64,000 nucleotides of DNA from Aldrovandia affinis (lineage: Eukaryota > Chordata > Actinopteri > Notacanthiformes > Halosauridae): positions 5,846,674 through 5,910,673 of the forward strand of contig JAINUG010000026.1 of NCBI GenBank assembly GCA_029706075.1. The letters run 5' to 3'. Positions 10,647 through 38,500 of the stretch are shown one piece after another; the stretch's first letter is position 1, and the number at the start of each line of letters is the position of its first letter. A model generated the notes under the pieces. It saw only the letters and a list, made by a program, of their open reading frames with translations, did no database searches and was not told the DNA's origin. A program made the position numbers and the translations under genes.

Positions 10647-12114
10647 TAGTGGTGTGTCGTTCGTGAACGATTTGTTCCTTTTGAACGAATCCTTTTGGTG
10701 AACGAAAGGAACTGACTCACCTCCGTGTCGGATTCGTTCCTTCGGTTAATCTAAAGTTGCCATTCGTTTAAACTGCAACGACTCCTCCTTTTTAAAATTC
10801 CACCATTGGGCTCTAGTCTGTAGTATCCATTAGCCAACGACAGCACTGAAGCGCTTGGGCTCTCTGAGTCCCTCCCGTCGGGGTGACTCCACTACCACTG
10901 AATTCTGTACATCTAGCCTATTGTCATCACCACTGCCGACTTGCTCAACACTTCTTGTATATGTATCCCTGCCTTCTCACTTAATAAAATAAAATAAAAT
11001 TACTAACCTTTTCCTTCCCAGTGTTTTAGGTATGGTATGCAGCTGTCTACAACGATGTCTATCGCTGTATTACTGCACTGACCTTGTGCGCAAACTATGA
11101 TTGTTCCTATCATGTATTAATGCACATCTTGTAAGTCACCAGTGACTTGAATCTGATGCGTGCTGTGATGGGGAGCCAGTGCAGAGAGGAGAGTAGAGGG
11201 GTGACGTGGGTGAACTTCGGCTGGTTGAACACCAGGCGAGCGGCAGCATTCTGGACTCTGGCTTGATGGCACAGGCCGGAAGGCCTGCCAGCAAGGAATT
11301 GCAGTAGTCCAGACGTGAGATCACCAGGGCCTGGACCAGGAGTTGAGTGGCCTCTTGGGTGAGGAACGGTTGGATCCTCCGGATGTTGTGGAGGGAGAAA
11401 CGGCACGTCCGAGTGATGATTCGAAGGTCCGTACCAATTAGAAATGAAACCACATCATTATATTCCTTTATTCAAACATAATATGCTAAACTATATGAAT
11501 GTATCACAACTTTGTTGATAATTCTAGAGGTCAACATTGTTTTAATATTGGTGCAGATAGCTTGGTGAACAATGTAGGCTATGATGCAGGAAACCGAAAC
11601 AATGCAAGTCACACCTTAAATTAGCCAACATAAATACCTAGGTGGCACATAGGCTAAATGTATTAATGGACGTTTTAGTCCATGCGAATGATCACATGGT
11701 AATATGTAGCCTACTTAGAAAGGTTGTCCTTTCAAGTATTTGTTTATGATTTTTTACATTTGGAGATGTTCCTTCTGATCTGAGAAATGAACCGTGAAAG
11801 GCATTTATTTTTCGGCTGTTTGTTCCATGTTACCAATTAAATGTTAGCATTGTTGTTGATATTACGCTTTTATTGTTTTTATTTATCCTATTAGTTTCCT
11901 TAAAATTTATCGTAATTTAAATTGAATGATTGACTCAGTTAAAAAATATTTACTGACGGAGTCGGATCCGGTCACTGCATAACTCTCGTTCTCATTCGCG
12001 GGAGTCTGAACGATAGCAGCGAAGGAACGGGTGAACGAATCCGTGAACGAATACTTTTAGGGAACTGAGTCAAAGGATCCGTGTCCCTGAAAGGAACCGT
12101 AACGCCCACCACTA
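10647..12114. mobile_element. hAT-like non-autonomous element containing an L2 piece
   Basis: The left end TAGTGGTG is mirrored by CACCACTA ending at 12114. Both subterminal regions are full of GAACGA/TCGTTC words (TTCGTGAACGA at left; GTGAACGAAT and GAACGGGTGAACG at right), as in abundant fish hAT elements. An 8-bp target duplication could not be demonstrated. The middle, 10888-11430, is a rearranged L2 LINE. The right end lies only 272 bp before the PGAP1 start codon. Confidence 0.5.
10888..11430. mobile_element. Rearranged L2 LINE: 3' UTR sense joined to ORF2 antisense
   Basis: 10888-11136 is the L2 3' untranslated region in + orientation, closely matching 53162-53405. At 11137 it switches to the minus-strand reading of ORF2, where 11136-11453 gives ISRLDYCNSLLAGLPACAIK and related L2 reverse-transcriptase C-terminal motifs. 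The hairpin tail itself is lost at the junction. The order is the reverse of a normal twin-priming inversion, where the sense tail stays at the outer end. Confidence 0.7.
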
Positions 12115-12386
12115 CGGAGCTCATACGTTTCTAGTATTTGGGAATGTCGTCACCAGCCATTTCTTGAAGCCCGCCTACTGGTATATTTCATTGGTTTGTG
12201 TTCTGACAGCGCATTGTTGTATAGGTCAGTGGCAATGGCAATCAGTGACATTACCGGGAAGGAGGTTGGTAGTACCACTGTATGCATTCGAATGATACGA
12301 TAGCAATAGATAGTAGACAGGAATCTGGTTGGGCAGGGTAGACATGGAAACGACGCAACAATAAATAGAGACATACAATTAAAGCA

Positions 12387-29062
<16,676 letters not shown>

Positions 29063-31707
29063 GCCCCCGCAGCCCACCCCCCACTTGTCCACGCCTCAGA
29101 CAGGCTCCACCTTCAGAAAACCTCCAGAGACTGGCTCTTCGCATCAACTGGGTAAATGGGTGGGGTCTGCCCTGCCATCGCACCTCTCTGCATTGCCCTG
29201 TGGGGGGGGCTCTGCAATGTCAAGCTCTGCGGATTCACCCCATGCCTCCTGATGTCACACCTGGGGATTCCCAACAGGGTATTATTACTGTATATTAATT
29301 TATCTCTTCTAATATCATGTTTTTGCTTGGTATTGTGGTTGTTTTATGTTCTTATTATGGTGGTCGGGGGAGGTTTCAGTATCTCTTTCTCTGTCTGTAA
29401 CTCTGCAACCCAACACTGCCATCCTTTCCGCGCACTTCATTGCTGTCACCACAGTTGCTCTATATGCAAACCAGATGGTCACCTCCTGCATTCCTTCAGT
29501 CACCTTCTTATTGTCGGAGGTTCAGGTTGGCAACAGGAGGTAACTCTGCTGTCTGTGGTAGCTATTGATGTTCTGTCTGCAACTACGCCCCCTCATGAAT
29601 ATTTATAATGAACCAGCAAATCAGAACACTTATATCTTCAACAATGGCAGGGACAGAACTTTCAATGTTATGAATACGGTGCTGACCATCTGGCTGGTAT
29701 AGACGATCTGTGCTGTCACCTCAGTGACCAACACTCTTAGCCTTAAGCAATCCATCACTCCTCAAACGAATGGCATGGAAGCCGTTTTGAGTCTCGGCTG
29801 TATTGTACTCTAAGTGACTTCAGAAGCTGGGACTACAGAAAGAACAGGAAAGTAAACCTGTCTAATACCCATATCCTAACATCTCACTGTCCACCGGCAC
29901 ATTCTGAAACAAGCACAGATGCCACAAACTAGCCGGGTCTGATTGTCAAGTCGAAAGCCTGTATGCCCGGTGATATGTTGAATGTGTAGATTATGTTTCT
30001 CATCTATTCTGATGTTCTTATAATTCCTGCCTTTTTCCTGAGGAGGAAGGCAGTCTTTCTCTGAGGGGGCAGATCACTGCCTAAATATGCAGCCAACGGG
30101 ATGAGCCGGACAAGTGACGGAGGGAAAGCACATTTTTTCCTTGTTCCCTGGCTCCAATTCCCTCTCTTTTCTCCCAGTCTGTGTCCCCCCTAATCCACCC
30201 CACTTCTTTCAGCCTCAGCTGCCTGGCAACTGCTATCCTCATCCCCCCCTCCCTGTGAGGACCTGCACAACCTTGACACATTTCCTATGTCTTGCTGTGT
30301 AAAGGCAGGGTGTGTGTGCTCGTGCACAGGGTCTTAGACAGAATGCCTGTGCAGTTATTGTTCGTTTAGCCTTTCCATCAAACCAGCACATTGTCACAAG
30401 ACCTTCATCTAGCTGTCAGAATTAACTTTCACACGCATGATATGCGTTTCCAAACACACCGTAAAACATTGAAATGCAGTTCAAGAAAGTGAGTACACCC
30501 ACACCGATATGCAAACTCCTGGCAACTCGCCTACATCATGTTCGAGACCAGGAGCTGAATAGTTGAAACATTGTGGATTTGATCTTCACCGTAGTGTCAC
30601 TTAGCGTGTGTGCACAATTAATTTTTCTGTGTCTGTCTGTCTGTCTGTCAGTGTGTGCGTGTCTGTGTGTCTGTCTGTAGGTGTGTGTGCGTGCGTGCGG
30701 CCCACCTGAACAGCCGTTCTGATATACTCCTGAGGCGTGCCTGCTACCTCACTCCCTCATGGCCACCAGGGGGCACTAGACTGGATCCCTTACTATCCCC
30801 CATCCCTATAATTTCAGAAGAATGAGTTCCTTGTTTTGTGTTGCTGTCTGTCAGTGGTGTAGTGGTGCATTAATGGTTATTAATGGTTAGTGGTTTGTCA
30901 TTTTTGCTTTAGCTGTGCATGTGGGGGGTTGGGGGTGTTGGCTTCATCTGGGACAGGCCTTGGGATGTAGACTCTCTCTTAATGTCTGTACTAAAACCTG
31001 TGGAGTATGTGGAAGGGACAGCTGCTTGGTCACAGGGAGAAATTGTCATGCTCTACAACATGCGTGTGCTCTCCCTCCCTGAGCCTTTCTGGGGGTCCCA
31101 CACACGAGCTGTGGGGACTGCGCATATTTGTGTACACAAAAATATACCCACGCACCTGTGCGGCTGACCACTGCCTCGGGCTGCTCTTCACGGCTGCCGC
31201 CACCTTCATTGAAGGCTCGGCAGAAATCCACTGTGATTCTGAACCAGGCTGGACTGAGGCTCAATAGCGCCCCCCCCTTTCCTCCGCTCTCCTTCCTGAA
31301 TTACACAGCTGGTGCCTTGCTGCAGAAATGCCCCCACCCCATCTATTCATACTTTTACATGTGTGCCAGTGTGCCCTCCCCCACTATGCTAGGGTGGGGC
31401 CTACAGATTGTCACTTTCCTGTCTGGCATAATGGTCTGAAATGAATATGCATACGTATATCTCTCCATCCCAGTGTTAACCATTGAGTATGCTAGCTCTG
31501 CGTCCGCCGACGGCTTATACTGTAGTTCCAAGCTGTAAACGTCTACACACCTTTGTTTTGTCCCCCGGTAATATCTTGTCCCCTCTCCACGCCTGGCATT
31601 TCTGCTTCTCCTTGAACTCCTAGGTTGCTAGGATGACACACACATACACGCCTCCGACACGGTCTGTGTCACCTGCACTGTGATTGTACCTGCACCTGTG
31701 TGTGTTT

Positions 31708-31780
<73 letters not shown>

Positions 31781-31790
31781 TGTGTGTGTT

Positions 31791-31851
<61 letters not shown>

Positions 31852-33290
31852 GCATGTGTGCGTGAGGTTATGTGTGCGTTCGTGTATGTATGGTGCAGTT
31901 TCCGTGCTTTGACTTGTACGGACCCTGCCTCTGACCAAATGTTAATTGTGAACAAATTTGTACAGGCCGAACTTTGTCTTAATTTAAAAAATAAATATTT
32001 AAAAAATGTTTAAAAAAAACTACATAATACACTTTTAAAAAGAGTGACACATTCAGATATTTTATATTGATATGATTGTGATTTATATCAGTACTCAATG
32101 TGACTGTGGTGTGATATAGGAGAGTTGTTTACCAGCTATTATGAAACATTGTTTATATTTCTGCTAACTTAGAGTGCGTCTGTACCAGCTATGTGTGGTT
32201 TGTGGCCTAGTTACTACCATTAAATCCAATTAATTTGATCCAAGAACTTCATATATCTGGTCTGTCTGCACTCTGACCTGACTTCACATGGAGCTACAGA
32301 CACATCCAAATGGATGCGCCACATGAAGAAATGGTCATCAGACTTTCTGAAAAAAAGGCAACATTATTGCCTCTGTAGTTGAGTCCATGTTGTGAATAGG
32401 TTTCTTCCATTTGCTGGTGGTCATTACTGTTGTTTTAATGCGCTACCAGATTGCTTATTTACCGTGTTGGAATAAGATGAGCGCAGGAGACGCATCTGGT
32501 CCTCCGTGAATGCCTTTTTTCACTGATTTGTGTTCAGTAGTGTCTAGTCAAGCACATGTGGTCATCAACCCAAATAAGGGGTTATTTTAGCGCTATACTT
32601 GTTACAGGATCAGAGGGGTTTTTTTTGTCTTCAGTTTGTTTGGCCCCTGATTCAGTCTTACCAGTCTGGTCCAGCTGTGGTTCTGTTTTGGTCGTAGCGT
32701 GAACTTTTTCCCTCCAGTACTGTGTCTGAGATTAAATAAAAGTGTCTATAAATGCCTAATAGCTACGTTTCAATGCTGTAAGTGAGGTGTTTTTTTTAAA
32801 CCTGAGAATCTACCTTACACTAAATCTCATTGGCCCTCCTATCTTCCTGCATCCCAATCAGTGAGGACTTCTTGTTACGTCATTTCCTCATTGGTGTGTG
32901 GAGACGGAGTACTGGGTGGTCTTTATGCACATGTGAACACAGCAGGACCAAAACGCAAGGTGTCTCTTCACGGCCCCTGAATGTTTTTTGTGAACATGGT
33001 TCAGGTGGCTGTCACAAAGCTAAAAGGCAACCCTCAGTTTTAGCAGAACCATTGGAAGTCTTTATTTGGGTATTTCTGCTTAGTCACATGGCATAGACCA
33101 GTGTGCTCAATTCTCAGGTGTAAAGCGTTGTTGCTAAACAAGATGTTGATGGTGTTTAATTTTTTATTTTTTTCATTTCACATTTTTAAAAATACAGTTG
33201 TTTAAGTTGAAGATTTGTGCAATTTGTGCGCACTATTGTTGTTCCAATGAAAGTACAAATAAATGAATAAAACAAACAGTCTGTCCTTGT
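29063..33290 (+). other. PGAP1 3' UTR / downstream region, 4.2 kb
   Basis: No coding exon was recognised. AATAAA polyadenylation signals lie at 32735-32740, 33258-33263 and 33266-33271, the last two close together and the best candidates for the distal end. A TG/TTTG microsatellite is at 31697-31850 and a TG/TCTG patch at about 30630-30695. Human C2orf66 lies between PGAP1 and GTF3C3, but I see nothing like it here. Where the transcript ends is inferred. Confidence 0.45.
31697..31850 (+). repeat. TG microsatellite with TTTG interruptions
   Basis: About 150 bp of TG with spaced TTTGTG steps, in the region downstream of PGAP1. Confidence 0.95.
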
Positions 33291-33572
33291 ATTTTATGTG
33301 TGTAGCTTCAAACAAACCATTAAGCAAATGTGACAATTAAAATGAACAACAATGGCCTACAGAAGTAGTCAAAATAAGTACAGTATTCAGTACTTTTACG
33401 AACTTTATTTTCGAATTTATACAAAGCGATGCTGAATGCTTTTTATTTGAAATGCCCAATTATTTTAAACATTTCTGTAGATTTGCATGTGGCTAACATT
33501 TTTAAGGGATAGGGTAACAGCGTAGCGCAGTGTGACCACATGTCAAGATGTTTTGAGGACCAAACGTTGAGC

Positions 33573-34162
33573 AAACCATAGCCTACATATAAAAACGTAG
33601 ATACCACATTGGCTGCTGTTGTATGCTGCAGTGATACGTCTGCGCGGCCGCCATATTGGCGGGGACAAGATCCGCGTCTAAACAAACGTATGTGTATTGA
33701 GAGATGCACTTCCCCTGCTTAATTGTCATGCAATTTTCGTGCATTTTGGCTTGTTACCGTGATACATTTCTGCATAACTTGATTTCACAGACTAGCTATT
33801 TGTGAAAACGCTCTTTTAACTGTTATACACGAGTTGTCGAAATGTCAGAGCTGATCATGTTTTTATTGTTTTAAGTTGCCAAGAAAGCAGTAGAGGGTGG
33901 TTGTTATAAACTTATTGGGTTGCCAGGTTCTGCGGAAAATCGTTCAGGAAACTCAACAATTCTGAAATTTGGAATCCAGTAACCTGCATGTTATGCAGAA
34001 ATCTCTCACGTTAACAAGCCAAATTTCACGAAAATTGGTTTAGTTTCAATACACATGCGTTTGTTTAGACGCAGATCTTGCCCGCGCCAATATGGCGGCC
34101 GCGTAGACGCATCTGAATAGGGTACATGAGGCATCTACGTTTTTATATCTATGGAACAAACC
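33573..34162. mobile_element. Inverted-repeat element with ~110-bp arms
   Basis: The left arm (about 33573-33695) and right arm (about 34045-34162) are imperfect complements. Both contain TATAAAAACGTAGAT, CGGCCGCCATATTGGC and GTCTAAACAAACG. The total of about 590 bp with a unique centre fits a MITE. No clear target duplication was found. CATAGATATCTATG at 34224-34237, just outside, may belong to it. Confidence 0.65.
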
Positions 34163-34367
34163 GCTTCTATGGTACACAGATCCTGTAAATATGCCGGGAC
34201 GAATGACCGTACGGGCAGCACTACCATAGATATCTATGAGCACTACGCTACGTCTGATTACGTTACACACCATGCTAAAGAGGTGAAGCCGTTATTACAG
34301 CAAAATAGCGATCTACGGTATAATAATAAAAGTGCTTTCCCTTGCAGTCAAACAAATTGGAATCAAT

Positions 34368-35106
34368 GGCTGTGTTCGAAACCGTTCACTCATTCCCTAT
34401 TCCCTATATAGTGTTCCTATGTAGTGAACGATTCAACTGTTTTCGGATACTACAACTGAACGTCATTGCGTCAAAAAAACGTGCCGGATATTCAGGTGAC
34501 GCAAGCGGATGCGCCCAGTAACACGTAAACAAACCAGCACTCATGACAGCAGGTTGAAATGTACTGAGGTAGCATCGGGTTTGCATGTTCAGTTTTGAAT
34601 GTTAAATCCCAAATAAATTGTTGAAATTCTAATGATGTGCAAGTGTGGTTTTGTCAACTGTGGTGCTGTCTGCTAGCCACTGCTTTAGCCACCAATAGCT
34701 ACCATTATGGAAGTCGTGAGCTAACTAGCTCGTGTGCTAACGTTAGGATAACTCACGAGCTCACGACTAGCACCAACTCCCATAGCGATAATAACGGTAG
34801 CTATCGGTGACTAAAGCAGTTAGCTAACGTTACCACCATGATTCCTGTTTCTGTTTTACTGCTGTTGGCTCAACTTTTGTTCTTGAGGCATAAACGGAGG
34901 TGCATGTATGACGGTATGACACGACCGCATTGCATTGTGGTACACGGGATAAATTGTAGGGTACATTCGCTGTTCACTACAAATCGCTGTGAATTGTGGG
35001 TATTGTTTAGTTCACTATATATACAGTTTAGAATTCGAACAACACTACAAAATGGCGTACACACTATATAGCGAATATGGAATGGGGAGCGGTTTCGAAC
35101 ACAGCC
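34368..35106. mobile_element. MITE, 739 bp, GGCTGTGTTCGAAACCG termini
   Basis: The left end GGCTGTGTTCGAAACCG at 34368 and the right end CGGTTTCGAACACAGCC ending at 35106 are exact complements over 17 bp. Similarity extends through CATTCCCTATTCC and CTATATAG. AAT lies on both sides, a possible 3-bp target duplication. A second, internal hairpin (about 34678-34830) pairs ACTGCTTTAGCCACC with GGTGACTAAAGCAGT and GTCGTGAGCT with AGCTCACGAC. Non-autonomous. Confidence 0.75.
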
Positions 35107-35564
35107 AATGTCGAAGAAAGGCATTTATTGTGAAAATATTTGGTTACAGACAAATATGATCCAAATTCTGATAAAAGCGGAACTAATGAGCAGGAAAGTT
35201 GTAGAGGGAACATATTCGTGTCAGGACTCGTGAGCGCTAACTCCTCATAACCTCCTCCTCCTCCTCCTCATCTAGCTGTCAGCAAGCAAATAAAGCTCTT
35301 CTGACAATAGTAGTTGGTTGCCTAGATAGCTAACTGCATAATGTGTTCAGCTAGTTATAAACGAATTTAAGCAATAAGAGCTTTAATATCACGAAGATCA
35401 ACTCTCACGAAACCAACAAATATCCAGGGAAACTACAGACCTGGTAGCGTAGTGTAATTAATGTGAATTATCTAAAGGTACGGTAATTAACGTCAGCTAG
35501 CCAACGCTCGGCAAATGGTCTTAACACGCAGATAAATAGCTAGCTACATAACGATTTGTCAGTT
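35107..35564 (+). promoter_or_regulatory. Presumed GTF3C3 5' UTR/promoter region
   Basis: The space between the MITE and the GTF3C3 start codon. It contains a CTC(CTC) run at about 35246-35270 and TAGCTAGCTA words, but no TATA box at a convincing distance and no marked CpG island. Called a promoter region by position only. Confidence 0.35.
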
Positions 35565-38500
35565 ATGTCGGGATTTAACCCAGAACTCATAGATTATTTA
35601 GAAGGCAAAATTTCATTCGAAGAATTTGAGAAGCAGCGAGAGGAACGAAAATCCAAGGAGAAGAAGGTAACATCTTCAATTTGCTTGACTTTTGCTCAAA
35701 ACCCACCTCTTCAGACTCCACTACCACTGAACTCTGTCCATCTAGCTAAATTGTCTTCACCACTGTTTACTTGTTCTACACTATTTAAAAACAAAAACAA
35801 AAAAAACAAAAAACTCCACTAACCTTTTCTTTCCCAGTGTTACAGGTATGATACGCAGACGCCTGCAATGATGTCTATTGCTGTATTACTGCACTGATCT
35901 TGTGCGCTAACTATGATTGTTCTTACCTTGTATTGATGCACATCTTGTAAGTCGCTCTGGATAAGAGCGTCTGCTAAATGTTTAAAATGTAATGTAAATG
36001 TAAAATGTAACTTACGCTATCTAAGTTGTCAAAAGACTTGAATTTGAAGTAACGTTAGCTGGTCGTTTCTATGCTGAACTGTGACTTATCTATCCAGCTA
36101 TAGGTAGACGTCTTTTCCATTATTAATATTACGTAGTTCTGGATAACTTTTGAAAACTACAACAAGTCATGAGCTACGAGCTATCTAGAATATGAAAATA
36201 GAATTGCTCTTGGTTAATAGCTAGTTGGCCAAACTTGTCTGGGTCATAACTTTACGGTTGTACAGATAAGCGCGTATGAGCTCGAGACTAATAGAATTTA
36301 ACGTACAAATATTTACTGCAGAATGTCAGACATGCCATACTCACTCTTTCAGGAGGGCTCAGATGAAGAAGATGCAGTTCCGCCGTATGATGCTGTCCCC
36401 AGCACATCCCGCTTTACCCAAAGAATCCGCAAACGCCTGACAGGTCTCAAGAATTTAATAAATTGTGGCGCTTACATCTACATGCTGAACTGAGCCTTGT
36501 GACTGTCGAACAGAACAGTGTAGTATACATAGCAGTGGTGCTGAGATTGCATTCAATCTTGTCTCTTGCTTTTCAGAGGGGGTGGAAGAGGGTGTGAGCC
36601 CCTGCGTGCAGAAAGCCTTTTCCTCCATGCTGGGGGAGGGCATGGAGGAGGAGGAGGAGGAGGAGGAGGAAGAAGAAGAAGAAGAGGATGGGGACGGGGA
36701 TGGGGATGGAGAGGCAGAGGGAGGCATGGAGGGAGAAGAGGTGACAGAGGAGGACGAGTATGAGGAGCAGATCGAGGCGCCCACCGCAGGGGACGTGTTC
36801 GCCCTGGAGATGGAGCTCAATCGCGAGAATAAGAAGATGATGAGGGTGAGGAGTAATAATGATAATATTCTCTATTTGCCATGTTACACAAGTTACACAC
36901 ACGAGGTCATTGGAATGAGTATCTTTCACATATCTATCTTTAAGAGTGGTCCCAGCGCAGGGTCAGCCATAGTGTGGCACCCCTGGAGCGGTTAGGGGAT
37001 CAGTGCCTTGCTCAAGGGCACTTCGGCAGTGCCCCAGGAAGTGAACTAGCATCCCTCCTGGTTCTAGTTCATTGCTTTTGTTGTTTGGCCTTCCTGGGAT
37101 ACAAACCTGTGTCGCTAACCACTGAGCCACTGCTACCCCCTAGAGCGTGTGTACACAACCTGTACTTGTGTGTATCACAAGGTTCTAGTATAAAAAAATA
37201 TATAAAAAAAAGCCAGTCTACAATTGAATCAATTAAAAAACGAACCTCTTTCTAAAGGAATCATGTGTCACATAGCACATTACAGGAAATTAGAGCATTA
37301 GTTGATCTGACTGATTTAAAGTCCTGGGATGTGAATATGGGATATTTATTGTGCATGGCATGCATAGCTATTTCTGACATAACATGGCCTTAAGATAGTA
37401 AATAACGCTTTAATAGACATTCAAAGTATCTAATTAAGAACAATTAACAGCGAGTTACAATTCAGAGGTTGCAATTCTGGTTAGAATGAAAACCAGCATG
37501 CACAGTGAGTCCCCAGGACTGAGGTTGAGAACCAATGCTCCAGAAAACATGTTAAGATTTCGAGCCTGTGATCTTGGTTTCTCATGGTAGAAACCCGGCA
37601 TAATGGGCTAATAAATGCATTTAGTGAGCATGCTACTTTTTTCTTCTTTTTCTGTGTGTGTGTTTGTGGTCTTCAGGAGAGGCGGCATCGCAGCAAACTT
37701 CCCCGGGCCCTACGTGGCCTCATGGGGGAGGCCAACATCCGCTATGCCCGGGGGGAGAAGGAGGATGCTATCACCATGTGCATGGAGATCATCCGGCAGG
37801 GTGAGATTCAATCACTCAAACTTTTTTGAAATCCACACTCCCGTGCTTTATGTAGGAACAGTGCATGTTGATAATAAGGTGAACTGGGTGGGAAAATAAT
37901 AATGACTTGTGGGGCGTTGCTTAGTAAAGGTAATTCTGATGAAAACAAAATACAACATGAGTCAGACAAAGATGCAGGCAGTATGATCAAATCTGTAAAG
38001 CTCTGAATATTGCCTATTCCGTGTTAAAAAGGTTGTTCCACTGTGTGCAGTGCCCCATACACACTGATAACGGAAATAAAATCACACTTGCAGTGTTGAA
38101 ATCACACTCATGTGTGTTCAGTGTATATTTGCTCTTGAAAGGATGAACAACCACAAAAAAACCCTTTGTATATTTGTTAGAATCAGTCAGTTGTGCTACT
38201 AAAAGTTGTGTATGGCAACCAGATCATATCTTCCTTCTCTTACCTTTCTGCCTCCTCTCCCACCTCTGCTAACCTGCTTCTCCTTCTTTCCTCTTGACCC
38301 TTGCTATACCTCTCCTACACCTGTCCCGCCTTACCTATACCAACACTACCTGTCCTCTCCTCTGCTGTACTGTACTTCACCCCTCCACCTGTTTCCTTCT
38401 CTACCCCCTGTGCTGTAACTCTTGCCCTTACGTGCCCTAAATCCAACCTATCCCCCTCCTCCCTCCCTCTGTCCAGCCCCCCTGGCTTATGAGCCGTTCT

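Noticed and set aside
36455-36820. Ser-rich minus-strand open frame
   Set aside because: Antisense shadow of the Glu-rich GAG run in GTF3C3 exon 3.
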